NCBI RefSeq assembly: GCF_046630445.1
Contig: NC_092340.1
Location: 24,440,001 to 24,504,000, forward strand
Source: Rutidosis leptorrhynchoides
Taxonomy: Eukaryota; Streptophyta; Magnoliopsida; Asterales; Asteraceae
Length of the DNA stretch: 64,000 nucleotides
Direction: 5' to 3'
Shown: positions 48,808 to 61,521 of the stretch, in pieces
Position numbering within the stretch: position 1 is the stretch's first letter
Layout: each line of letters opens with the position of its first letter
The notes under the pieces: generated by a model
Seen by the model: the letters and a program-made list of their open reading frames with translations, nothing else
What the model was told of the DNA's origin: nothing
Database searches by the model: none
Program-made: the position numbers and the translations under genes

Positions 48808-51473
48808 CTGAGTCATAAAGCGTCCTGATTTAAAATAATATATTTTGATAAACAACGAGCCACTGATATATAGAAGCAAATGACCACAATGCTCAATTTT
48901 ATAAGTTATATTTATTATAAGGTAATTTTTTGATAAGTAAGTCAAATTATTAATAAGGGTACACGTCGCGTAACGTAAAAGGCTAGTTTTCTAAACGTAC
49001 GAAAGTGCGTTCGAAAAACCGAAAGTGGTACATGACTCGAGTGACAACGTACGAGTCATTTGAACAAAAAGTACATTTTTACTATGCACGTAAATATAAT
49101 ATAATATTTAATTAATTCTAAAGATTAAATGTATTATATATTAAATAATATTTATATATATACTCGTGCGCAATATTGTGAGCTGGAGTATGTAACAAGG
49201 ATGTCGGCAGACTAGTTAGTGCATATGAGCTGGATTTACCTATCATGCGATCGCATGATTTAAGCATTGAGACTCCATGAGATCGCATGGAGTCAGGGTG
49301 CTGGACACATCTATAAATCAATCAAGTTCATTCGGGTATACACACATATACTTACCTCTGTCTCTAAATCTCTCTTTATATATATATATAATAATAATAA
49401 TAATAATAATTATTATTATTATTATTATTAAGATTAATATTATTATTAATCTTAACTAGTAGTATGGGTATTATTATTAGTAATATACATAAAATACTAC
49501 GACAAGGGTACGCGCGAGTTATTTTAAAAAGGATTTTATGAGTAGGATAGGGCTAAGGAAATTATAGGTTATAGCTATGGAGGTGATGGGTATGGATCAT
49601 GGGCATGCTCGTGAGGTCAATCTAGTGTTTATCATCTCCGTTGCATCTACGTACTTTTCTGCAATATTGAATCACAATATTGATTCGTAAGCATTTATAT
49701 CTTATCTATTATATATTAATAGTGAGGTCAATCTAGTGTTTATCATCTCCGTTGCATCTACGTACTTTTCTGCAATATTGAATCACAATATTGATTCATA
49801 AGTATTTATATCTTATCTATTATATATTAATAGTGTATCCCTGACTAGTGCTCGAGTATATAGGATTATGCATGCTAGTACGATTAATTTTGTCGTTAAA
49901 TAGTTTATGATAGATCATGAATTTAATACATATGCTCCTAGGATAAGATATATGATATGCATGTCGTTGGAAAGCTGACGAAAAATCAATAACTTTTCAT
50001 TTAGAAATCGTGTGGTTTCGATGAACGGATTAAAAGATATGGTCAACTGAATTATGGTTGACAATAATTGAAATGGTGTTAAAAACTGTAAATTAATATT
50101 TAAACAACTTGTCTATGAGATTGATAAAGTGAATTTTTAGATATTACTAATCGAGTAAATGAATTTCTATATAAGGTATGTTTTGTTTTGTTGACCAATT
50201 GTCAAGTTGACTGTCTTATCATGTTTTAAAGCTTTATAAACACTATAAGCTAGTTTTGTAAGTATTGGGAAATGACATGAAATGTTAAAATATATATTCA
50301 ATTGCCATGATCATTCAAATACAATATAACTCTTGAAATAAATAATGTTTAGAGTTTGATAAACTATAAATTCGTTCAACTATCAAGACTTATACTATGT
50401 TAATATAATAAAATGTATAGATTTAAAGATCATATCGAGTCAGGTTGACTTTTAAAATGACTTTTGTTAACTTTCACATGTCGGTCTCGAGCATTAGGAT
50501 TGTGATACACTATGACCCAACCTAGTTTATTAGACATGCATTGACCAACATATGTTCTCTAGGTTGAGATCTACGGTTAATCTTGCATTTCGAGTTACGG
50601 TCACTTTTTGATGAATGACCTTATGTGCTGCTAAGGTGAGTTTCATTTGCTCCCTTTTTAATTGCTTTTGCAATCTATATTTTTGGGCTGAGAATACATG
50701 CACTTTATTTTAAACACAATGGATACAAGTACATACTAAATTCTACACTGAGTTTGAACCGAAAATCCCTTAGCTTTGGTAACTAGTAACTGCTGGTTAT
50801 AAGAACTGGTGGGCGCGAGTAATAGTATATGGATCCATAGGACTTGATATCCCCGTCCGAGCTAGAGCACTAGCCTTTTAACGGACGTATGCTATTTGAG
50901 AAGCGTACACGTTGGTTTGCGTATATTATTAAGATGATTGTATAAAGGGTATAAAATATATATACGTTAAGTTTAGTTACCAGGGTGCTCAATTTTGTAG
51001 AATCTTTTCATAAACGTTTCGGATGAAATAACTGAAATCTTGTGATCCACCTTTATATACAGATTATGCGCAACATTAAAACTATGAACTCACCAACCTT
51101 TGTGTTGACACTTTTTATCATGTTTATTCTCAGGTTTCTAGAAGACTTCCGCTGTTTGCTTATACGTTATACAAGCTATGTGCATGGATTTATACATGCT
51201 TTATTCGAGAAAACTTTGCATTCACAAAATCATCACCATGTATCTTATTTGACTGTATTGTCAACGCATGTATTGTTAAAAACTATTATATACCGTGATT
51301 TTCTATACGTAGAAATCATCAGATGTCGAAAATCTTGGATTTATATATTCATTTATGGTATACCTTTTTAAAAGAATGCAATGTTTACAAAACGTATCAT
51401 ATAGAGGTCAAAACCTCACTATGAAATCAATGAATGATGTATTCGTCCAAATGGATTTGGACGGGTCATCACA
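48625..51473 (+). repeat. 3' LTR of non-autonomous element
   Basis: 2849 bases. Differs from the 5' LTR by a shorter (AT)n (48726-48804), a shorter trinucleotide tract, and a direct duplication of 111 bases (49613-49723 and 49724-49834). Confidence 0.9.
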
Positions 51474-51478
51474 TGAAA

Positions 51479-52398
51479 CTACTGATCCCTCAAGCATTTA
51501 CTATATGACTCCAAAGGAAAGACACATTAAAATGGAAATCACTGGAAAAAATAAAAGAAAGTTAAAATCAATTGATTCCCCTTCGTGTTCAAATTCCACC
51601 AATGCTGAGCCAGCTGATTAAAATTGTACTGGTCAACCAGTAGCTGCTGACAAACCAGCAAAACGCAATACTGGCAAGTCAAAGGCAGCAATCAAGATTC
51701 ACAAGAATCGACCAGCATCAGCTGACGGGTCAGTAACTTCCCACATTGACTCGTCGAACAAAGGCAAAGAAATATACCATGATTATGGTACTAGTTTTAA
51801 AAGGAAAGCTCCCTTAAGGGAAAAGCAAAAGTGAACCAAATTGTGGAATCAAGTGATCGGTCATCTATCACTGAGATAATGACTGTCAAGCTTGACTAGC
51901 TCATAGCTGCCATATCTGAAAGTAGACCCGATCTTACTGCATCCATTTACTCAGTGTATGACCAGTCACCGATACCAAATGTGAGAAAATGCTACAAGTG
52001 TGGTAGAAAGTTTCACTTAGCCAACCGGTGTACTCTAACCCTAACCCCATCTGCTGCTGCCTCTTCAAGCAAACCAGCAGACAGGAAGAGATCATCAAAG
52101 ATGACCCTTCCAGAACCCATCCTTGGATGGGTTCCCAAAAAGAACTAATCTCTTAGCTACTGTGCAGGGCATTCAAAACAAGCAAATATGGTATCTCGAT
52201 AGTGGTTGTTCGAGATATATGACCGGATGTAAGTCCCTGCTGATGGACTATCAAGAAAAGGATGGTCCAGTTGTATCATATGGAGATAATTCGTTGGGTT
52301 ACACAAAGGGTTTTGGTACTTTATCAAATGGGAATGTTACATTTTCAAATGTAGCATATGTCGTTGGGCTTAAACATAATCTACTCAGCATAAGCTAA
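51479..52398 (+). pseudogene. Copia gag end and protease (continuation after insertion)
   Basis: Follows the target duplication. First part (DPSSIYYMTPKERHIKMEIT) is linker with several stops and at least two frame changes. A second zinc knuckle CYKCGRKFHLANRC is at about 51992-52033. Protease starts after a frame change near 52125 and shows WYLDSGCSRYMTG (the copia D-S-G active site) and FSNVAYVVGLKHNLLSIS, then TAA where Gln is expected before the integrase frame. Confidence 0.85.
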
Positions 52399-53701
52399 AT
52401 GACAAGCAAAAGTAAGATAGTCCAGTTCAGAAGGAAGATTGGCACTATTTTTGATAAGACAGGGAAGCCACTGCTGACAGCAAAAAGATATGAGAACATG
52501 TATCAAATTGACATGAACACAGCAGTGACAACAACTGATACTTGGTTTTATTCAAAGGCAGCAGACAACCTCAAGTGGTTATGGCACAAGAGACTCTCTC
52601 ATCTCAACTTCAAAGATTTTCATAAGTTATCTAGTAAAAGTTTGGTATCTGGGCTACCCACAATGTCTTATGTGAAGGACAGATTATGTCATGGATGTGA
52701 AAAAGGGAAGCATCACCATGCCTCATTCAAATCAAAGCAGATTTCGTTTGTTGAGAAACCATTTCACCTTCTTCATATGGATCTTTTTGGTCCTGTTAAT
52801 ATAGCCAGCTGTAGTGGGAAGAAGTATACACTGGTGTTTGTTGATGAATATTCCAGATACACTTGGGTATTCTTTTTGAAGCAAAAGAGTGAAGCTGCTG
52901 ATGAAATTATCAGTTTTATCAAAAGAATGAAATTACTGAATGGGCAACTGGTGAAGCAGCTTAGAAGTGATCATGGTACAGAATTCAAAAATGCAACATT
53001 GGAAGAATTTTGTGCCGACAAAGGTATTTCACAGAACTTTTTTGCTGTGAAAACACCTCAACAGAATGGTGTTGCAGAAAGAAGAAACAGAACTCTCATT
53101 GAAGCATCAAGATCTATGTTGGCTGAGTCTGGGCTAAAAAATTCATATTGAGCAGAAGCTGTGAACACTGCATGTTTTACCCAGAATAGATTCTAATAGT
53201 GAAAAGACATCAGAAAACTGCTTATGAAGTTCTCAAAGGCAGAAGACCCTCAATTTCATTTCTTCATGTATTTGGCACTTCCTGTTTCATTCTAAACAAT
53301 AGGGATCAGCTAGGCAAGTTTGATGCTAAGGCTGATAAAGGTATATTCTTGGGATATTCCAACATGTCAAAGGCATATAGGGTTTTCAATAAAAGAAGGG
53401 GCTGTTTTGAAGAATCCATTAATGTTACATTTGATGAACTGCCCCTACTTCATCTTCTGGTCAAGAAGCTGAGGAGTTACTGTTTGAAGAGCCAACTCAG
53501 CAAGCTCTTGATGATGAAGAAGAACCAGCAGCAAATCCCTCACCAATCTATGTTGCTGAGTTCTCTGATGATGAGCTGGAACACTCTGTTCCATCTGTGT
53601 CTAAACCATGTGGACCTACTGGCTCTACTGAAGTTTTACAACTGGAGCATAGGTCTACTGGTTCTGAAGGATCTCAAGCTGGTACTGGTTACACTTATAA
53701 T
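52399..53701 (+). pseudogene. Copia integrase
   Basis: Same frame as protease, past a Gln-to-stop. Pre-integrase zinc finger WLWHKRLSHLNFKDFH and CHGCEKGKHHH; core LLHMDLFGPVNIASCSGKKY, FVDEYSRYTWVFFLKQK, LRSDHGTEFKN and QQNGVAERRNRTL, which supplies D-D-E. Then a Trp-to-stop at 53149-53151, a one-base deletion near 53190, HVFGTSCFILNNRDQLGKFD and KADKGIFLGYS, and another frame change near 53450 into an acidic linker that reaches TGSTEV...TGYTYN at the solo LTR. Three or more breaks, not functional. Confidence 0.88.
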
Positions 53702-54730
53702 TGTGATGACCCAAAAATTTCGACTAAATTTAAACTTAATCTTTGTATGATTAACATTTCCGACACGATAAGCAAAGTCTGTAAAACTGAATCTCAAAAT
53801 TTTTGAATTACTTTTATATATTTAAATACCCTTCGGTTGTTTTCGACGATTCGCGAACAATTATATGTAAATAGATACATATATACTATAACATGAAAAG
53901 GTAACAATGTATTAATTGTTTGATACCGTACATTAAACTTATTGGTTTAAATATCTATTTGAATGTATATGATAAGTTGAAATATTTATTATTAAAATTT
54001 ATTTATAAATAACTTCCAATGTGTATTTAAAAACTGATTTATGTATATTAAAAAGATATATACATATATATAATAAACAATAGTAACATTCGTTTATTGA
54101 TTCAATTGATATTTAGATAAGTTAACTAAAGCGTTTAAGATGAACCAGTTAAACACTAATTTGTTACAGTGTTTTCAAATTGCCACATTACTCAAAATGC
54201 TACAGTGTTTTCAAAAATCACTATTTGCTACAGTGAAATTGACTTGCTACAGTGAATTGCTACAGTAAAAATCACTATTTGCTACAGTGAAATTAACTTT
54301 GCTACAGTGGTATATTTTATGGATGATTTAAGACTATATTTTGACAAAGGTACGATTCACGAAACGTAAAGTACAAGTTTTCTCAGCGTACGAAAGGGCG
54401 TTCGAAAAACCGGAACCGGGACATAAGTCGAGTGACAACGTACGACTTATCGGAACAAAAATCACAAGTCAACTATGCACGTGAATTTAATATAATATAT
54501 AATTAATTAATTTAAATTATATATATTATATTTATATTTTATTATGTCGACAAATGTTAGGACAAAAACAATGTGAGCTGTCCCTGGTCCTCATGCGAGT
54601 CGCATGGCCAGAAGGCCATTTCCATGCGAGTCGCATGACTCCAGATTTCAGGCCAAGTGCTATAAATTCTCGAGTTTTGGCCAGATAAAACACACACACA
54701 CATATATTATTTTTACTCCGTATTTATTTA

Positions 54731-54779
<49 letters not shown>

Positions 54780-56046
54780 AATAAGATTATTATTAATCTT
54801 ATTATTTTTATTATTAGTGTTATTATTTTTGCGATACAAAAATAATAATGTACATAAAATATTACGACGGAGTGCTGTCCAAGTAATTTTTCAAAACGAG
54901 TTTCCGAGAAAGCTAGAGCTAAGGAAAATATGGGTTATTGCCAAGGAGGTTATGGGTAATATTCGGGGGTATTTTTGTGAATCAAACCTCGTGCTTATTA
55001 TATCCAATGCGTCTACGTGCTTTCCTGCAATATTGTATATCAATATAAAACAGTGAGTTTCATATGATCCCTTTTACTCTCTACATTTTTGGGCTGAGAA
55101 TACATGCAAATGCTTTATTAACCGATATACAATATTTATATGTGTGAGTTTCATTGCTCCCTTTTTAATTGCTTTTGCAATCTATATTTTTGGGCTGAGA
55201 ATACATGCACTTTATTTTAAACGCAATGGATACAAGTACATACTAAATTCTACACTGAGTTTAAACCGAAAATCCCTTAGCTTTGGTAACTAGTAACTGC
55301 CGGTTATAAGAACTGGTGGGCGCGAGTAGTTATATATGGATCCATAGGGCTTGATATCCCCGTCCGAGCTAGAGCACTAGCCTTTTAACGGACGTATGCT
55401 ATTTGAGAAGCGTACACGTTGGTTTGCGTGTATTATTAAGATGATTATACAAAGGGTACAAATTATATATACGTTAAAGTTTAGTTACCAGGGTGCTCAA
55501 TTTCGTAGAATATTTTGATAAACGTTTCTGGATGAAACAACTGAAATCTTGTGATCCACTTTTATATAATCTATTGATAAACGTTTCTGGATGAAACAAC
55601 TGAAATCTTGTGATCCACCTTTATATACAGATTATACGAAACATTAAAACTATGAACTCACCAACCTTTGTGTTGACACTTGTTAGCATGTTTATTCTCA
55701 GGTTCCCTAGAAGTCTTCCGCTGTTTGCTTACATGATATACAAGCTATGTGCATGGAGTCTTGCATGCTTTATTCAAGAAAACGTTGCATTCACAAAACC
55801 ATCATCATGTATCTATTTTGACTGCATTGTCAACGGAAGTATTATTATTGTAAACTATTATTTACGGTGATTGTCTATATGTAGAAATCATCAGATGTCG
55901 AAAACCTTGGAATTAAATATTCATTTATGGTATGCCTTTTCAAAAGAATGCAATGTTTACAAAACGTATCATATAGAGGTCAAATACCTCGCAATGAAAT
56001 CAATGAATGACGTGTTCGTCCATATGGATTTGGAGCGATCGTCACA
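53702..56046 (+). repeat. Solo LTR of the non-autonomous family
   Basis: 2345 bases from TGTGATGACCC to GATCGTCACA with the 5-bp duplication ataat on both sides (53697-53701, 56047-56051). No internal sequence remains, so it is the product of LTR-LTR recombination. It carries seven copies of a motif close to GCTACAGTG at 54160-54310, the dyad-TATA module at 54592-54668, and a segment around 55540-55620 where about 60 bases are repeated ('gataaacgtttctggatgaaacaactgaaatcttgtg'). Confidence 0.92.
54592..54668 (+). promoter_or_regulatory. LTR promoter module: two dyads upstream of TATA box
   Basis: catgcgagtcgcatg (54592-54606), a 16-base gap, catgcgagtcgcatg (54623-54637), 22 bases, CTATAAATT (54660-54668). 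The centre is GAGTC in place of GATC, but both copies changed alike. Confidence 0.7.
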
Positions 56047-56051
56047 ATAAT

Positions 56052-57440
56052 GAACAGCTGTCTCCCACTGTTGCTCATTCCTCTGAGCCAGCTGTTGATC
56101 AAGATGCTGTGTGTTCCACAACAAGCTCACCTATTGATAACACTAGATGGACAAAGGAGCATCCAATTGAACAAGTTATTGGTAATCTGGCAAGTGGTGT
56201 TAAAACAAGAAGAGATGCAACCAGCAACTTTTGTATGCATGTAAACTATGTGTCTACCATTGAACCTACATGTCCTGATGAAGCAATCAAAGATCCAAGC
56301 TAGGCAGGAGCTATGCAAGAAGTGATCTCCCAGTTTGATAGGAATAAGGTTTGGACATTGGTACCTAAACCTGATGCTGAAACCAAGAAGATCATTGGTA
56401 CCAAGTGGGTCTTCAAGAATAAGATGGATGAAGATGGGATTGTGATCAGAAACAAAGCTAGATTGGTAGCTCAGGGTTTCAAACAGGAAGAAGGATTGGA
56501 TTATGGAGAGACATATGCTCCAGTGGCTAGGATGGAAGCTATCAGATTATTTTTGGCATATGCTGCTAAGATGAACTTTAGGGTATTCCAGATGGATATT
56601 AAATCTGCATTTCTAAATGGGAAGCTGCAAGAAGAAGTTTATGTCAAACAACCTCCTGGTTTTGTAAGCAGTAAATATCCAGACCATGTCTACAAGCTAG
56701 ACAAAGCTCCTTATGGCCTCAAACAGGCACCAAGAGCATGGTATGAGACACTTCATGTGTATCTCACTGGTATAGGTTTTAAAGTTGAAACAATTGATAC
56801 CACTCTGTTCTCAAAAGAGATAGATGGTGATCTCTTGCTGGTACAGATATATGTGGATGATATTATTTATGGATCTAAAAATGAGAAACATTGTCAAGAT
56901 TTTTCAAAACTTATGTCAAAGACATATGAAATGAGTTTACAAAGAGATTTGCAATACTTTTTAGGATTGCAAATTAAACAACTTGATGATGTAATTTTTA
57001 TAAGTCAGGATAAATATATCAAAGATATGTTAAAGAAATTTGGTCTGACCTGTTTAAAAGATATAGGGATCCCAATGGCAGCATCTATTAAAATAGATGC
57101 TGATCCCAATGGTGAACCAGTCAATATCACTGAATATAGATTTATGATTGGATCCTTACTTTATCTTACAGCCAGCAGACCAGACATTATGTTTGCCACA
57201 TGTCTCTATGCCAGATATCAAGCTGATCCTAAAGAGTCACACTTGCTAGCAGTAAAAAGGATATTTAGGTATCTGAAAGGTACTGCTAAACGTGGTCTTT
57301 GGTATCCCAAAGACCAGGATTTTGAGCTAAATGGGTATTCAGATGCTGACTTTGTAGGGTGTAAAATAGACAAGAAAAGTACTACTGGTGGTTTCCAGTT
57401 ACTGGGTGCTAGGCTAGTCAGCTGGACGAGCAAAAAGTAA
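56052..57440 (+). pseudogene. Copia reverse transcriptase
   Basis: The linker (EHPIEQVIGNLASGVKTRRD) has one stop at 56300; the main frame from 56313 has QEVISQFDRNKVWTLVPKP, IGTKWVFKNKMDEDG, ARLVAQGFKQEEGLDYGETY, AAKMNFRVFQMDIKSAFLNG, YKLDKAPYGLKQAPRAWYET and the catalytic LLVQIYVDDIIYGSKNEKHC, then GSLLYLTASRPDIMFATCLY. About 375 codons without a stop. It ends at LVSWTSKK-TAA, where Gln is expected. The enzyme would copy element RNA into DNA. Confidence 0.9.
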
Positions 57441-57791
57441 AATACTGTGTCCACATCTACTGCTGAGGGAGAATATGTTTCTGCTGGTAGCTGTACTGCT
57501 CAAGTACTATGGATGCAAAGCCAGCTGAAGGACTATGGTGTTCATGTTACAAAAACTCCAATCTACTGTGACAACACAAGTGCTATTGCTATTACCAACA
57601 ATCCTGTGATGCATTCTAGAACAAAGCACATTGACATTCGATATCATTTCATAAGAGATCATGTTCAGAAAGGAGATGTGGAGCTACATTTTATTTCAAT
57701 AGACCAGCAGTTAGCTGATCTTTTCATAAATCCCTTAGATGAGAAACGTTTTAACTATCTCATCTCTGAGCTGGGTATGCTTGAACTTTAA
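57441..57791 (+). pseudogene. Copia RNase H end
   Basis: Continues the same frame after the stop: NTVSTSTAEGEYVSAGSCTA, LWMQSQLKDYG, IYCDNTSAIAITNNPVMHSR, TKHIDIRYHFIRDHV and ADLFINPLDEKRFNYL, ending LGMLEL. RNase H removes the RNA strand during reverse transcription. The 3' non-coding end stops at 57812. Confidence 0.88.
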
Positions 57792-57812
57792 AATAAAAGG
57801 CAATTTTGTTGG

Positions 57813-58918
57813 TGTGATGACCCGGAAATTTTTAACTAAATTTAAACTTAATCTTTAACGTTTCCGACACGAAAAGCAAAGTCTGTAAAGTTAAATCTCA
57901 AAATTTTTGAACTATTCAATTACCTTTCGATTGTTCTCAACGATTCGCGAACAATTATAGGTAAATAGATACATATATATACCATAACTTGAAAACGTAA
58001 CAAAGTGTTGAGTATATGATACTGTGCATTAAACTTATTTGTTTGATTATCTGATTGATATATTTAGATACAGAGTTAAAAGATTATGCCAAACAATTGA
58101 ATTAAAAGATAATTATTGAGTCCCTTAAGGATTATGATATTATTACGGGTCTCTGTTGTAAGGTCCACGTTGATTTGGGAAATCATTCATTCTTAACGGT
58201 ATTCGGAATAAATGGTAAAGTGTTTGTTTAAATAACGTAATTTGGACACATACAATAATAATGAATATCAACTGTTGGAATTAGATATATGAATAACTTG
58301 CGATATGTATTTTAAAATGTGTTTATTAATATCGAAAATATATATTTAACAATACGATAAAATATAATATTAACTTGGTCATAAAAATGAATTGTTATTA
58401 TATATATATTAACAAATAGCGAGACGATGATTTATAGAAGTAAATAATCAAAATACTCGAAAGTTTAAGATATACTTTGAGTGGTATAGTTTAGGGATAA
58501 TTTAAGGCTATATTTTGACAAAGGTACGTGACACGAAATGTAAAATACAAGTTTTCTCAGTGTACGAAAGGACATTTGAAAAACCGGAACCGGGACATAA
58601 GTCGAGTGATGACGTACGACTTATCGAAACAAAAATTACAAGTCAACTATGCATGTGAATTTAATATAATATATAATTAATTATATAAATTAAATATATT
58701 ATATATATTATATAAAATTATGTCGACAAACCAAAAAGTTAAAAGTTTGTGAGCTGGATCAGAGGGTCATGCGATCGCATGGCCTTGAAGCACAAATCCC
58801 ATGCGATCGCATGGGGTGCTTTTTTCAGAAAAGGTACTATAAATTCAATTGTTTTGCTCGAACATCACACACACTTACACAGATATAGATATATACTCCG
58901 TAATATTTATATTATTTA

Positions 58919-58955
<37 letters not shown>

Positions 58956-60572
58956 ATTAATATTATTATTATAATTATTATAATTATTATTATTAAAGAT
59001 TAATATTATTATTAATCTTATTATTATCAGTAGTATTAATATTATTTTTATTAGTATTATACATAAAATACTACGATGAGGTCATGTTCAAACGATTTCA
59101 AAAATGATTTTCGAGTGAATTAAAGCTAAGGAAATTATGGGTTATTGCCAAGGAGGTTATGGGTAATGTTCGGGGGTATAATTGTGAATTAAACTTAGTG
59201 TTTATCATCTCTGTTAGGTCTACGTACTTTTCTACAATATTGAATCTCAATATTAATACGTAAGCATTTATATTTTATATTTTATATTTTTTAAATTAAT
59301 AGTGTATACATACTAGTGCTCGAGTGTATATATTTATACATGCTTGTATGCTAAATTTCGTCGTTAAACAGTTTATAATAAATCATGAATTAAATACATA
59401 TATTACGGGTAAAAGGTATATGATATACATGTTTTCGGAAAGCTGGAGAAAAATCAATAACTTTTCATTTAGATATCGAATAGTTTCGAGGAACGAATCA
59501 AAAGATATGGTCAACTGAATTATAATTGACATTAATTGGAATTGCTTTTTGAATCTGCAATTAATACTTAAACAACTTGTTTAAGAGATTGATAAAATGG
59601 ATTTTTGAATATTATCAACCGAGTAAATGAATTCTTATATAAGGTACGTCTTGTTTGTTGAACTATTGTCAAAATTGACTTTTTGAAACAACTTTGAATA
59701 ACTTTTGTATGTCAATTTCGAGCATTAAGATTATGATACACTATGACCAGACCTAGCTTGATAGACATTTATTGACCAACATATGTTCTCTAGTTGAGAT
59801 CTACGATTAATTGATATACCGAGTTTCGGTCACATTACAATGAACAACTTTATGTGCTGCTAAGGTGAGTTTCATTGATCCTTTTTTAATTGCTTTTGCA
59901 ATATATATTTTTGGACTGAGAATACATGCAATTTATTTTAAACACAATGGATACAAGTACATGCTAAATTCTACACTGAGTTTGAACCGAAAATCCCTTA
60001 GCTTTGGTAACTAGTAACTGCCAGTTATAAGAACTGGTGGGCGCGAGTAGTAGTATATGGATCCATAGGGCTTGATATCTCCGTCCGAGCTAGAGCACTA
60101 GCCTTTTAACGGACGTATGCTATTTGAGAAGCATACACGTTGGTTTGCTTGTATTATTAAGATGATTATACAAAGGGTACAAATTATATATACGTTAAGT
60201 TTAGTTACCTGGGTGCTCAATTTCGTAGAATATTTTGATAAATGTTTCTGGATGAAACAACTGAAATCTTGTGATCCATCTTCATATACAGATTATGCGA
60301 AACATACAAACTATGAACTCACCAATTCATCATCATGTACCTTATTTTGACTGCATTGTCAACGGAAGTACTATTGTAAACTATTATATACGGTGATTGT
60401 CTATATGTAGAAATCATCAGATGTCGTAAACCTTTGATTTAAATATTCATTTATGGTGTGCCTTTTCAAAAGAATGCAATGTTTACAAAACGTATCATAT
60501 AGAGGTCAAATACCTCTCAATGAAATCAATGAATGACGTGTTCGTCCATATGGATTTGGAGCGATCGTCACA
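57813..60572 (+). repeat. 5' LTR of second non-autonomous element
   Basis: 2760 bases, TGTGATGACC...GATCGTCACA, with A/T trinucleotide tracts at 58905-59060. Closer to the solo LTR at its ends than to the LTRs at 28449 and 48625, so two subfamilies exist. Confidence 0.9.
58768..58844 (+). promoter_or_regulatory. LTR promoter module: two dyads upstream of TATA box
   Basis: catgcgatcgcatg (58768-58781), an 18-base gap, catgcgatcgcatg (58800-58813), 23 bases, CTATAAAT (58837-58844). Confidence 0.7.
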
Positions 60573-60956
60573 GTTGGTATCAGAGCGTTGGTCCTAGTGA
60601 ACCAGGTCTTGCATAAGTATGTCTAACTGATAGTTGTTAGGATGCATTAGTAAGTCTGGACTTCGACTGTGTCTGCATGTCAAAAGTTTTGCTTATCATT
60701 TCTTGTCAGAAATTACCTGTCTATCATCTTAAGTCTAAACGCGTCTTATTGCATTGATTGTATAGATAGTGTATAGACAAAATTCATATCTTGGCATATC
60801 TATTACAGTAAACTTTGACTGCCATCTTCCGAAAATTTCTCCGTTATTTACGGGATTTTGGTATTATATATACATATGTAAATTATGTATTGAAGAGTAC
60901 CAATCTAAATTCTATAATCTATTTCATATCAAAAATCATCTCTCTAATTATACAAG

Positions 60957-61521
60957 ATGGATCCCGTATCTAGTTCAAATTCCTTAAATTCCGACAGCTA
61001 TTCCGATATGGATATTCACCTGAACTCTGAAGAAAGTGTAGCCGGAATGGATCAACCAATTAGCCATCACCTATTCTGGATGAATTGGGGATGGGTTCGT
61101 AGCCTACTTAATTATTGGAGACAAGAAGAAGGTGATCCCTTCCATCCACCACATTGCCCTCTTGGAGAAGAACCTGAAGCACTTACCAGCGAACCTGTTC
61201 GTAATACCATTTTCTCTCTCATCTTCAGAATATCTCGTCATGATCATATACTCTCAAATTCTGGATCTTATTCATCCGCTCGTCCGAACCGCCAATCATC
61301 CCGGTGTAGTAGAAGAAGTCAACGAGCTTCGCGCTCGGGTAGTGGCTTTGGAGAATATGGTGCAAAGGTTACAAGCACCAGCAGAATCACCGACATCAAC
61401 AGTACCACCGACAACAACACCAACAGTACCATTACCACCACCAACAACATCCGCATCGCAAACCTCAACTTCACAATCTGTTCCACGAGCACCAACATCC
61501 TTCATTGAGGAATATCAATAA
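60957..61521 (+). pseudogene. Frameshifted copy of the 180-codon ORF
   Basis: First 90 codons nearly match the ORF at 31683 (MDPVSSSNSLNSDSYSDMDI, HHLFWMNWGWVRS, EEPEALTSEP). Near 61245 a base is missing relative to the other copy, so the coiled-coil part (EVNELRARVVALENMVQRLQ) and P/T-rich tail continue in another frame to 61521. Confidence 0.75.
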
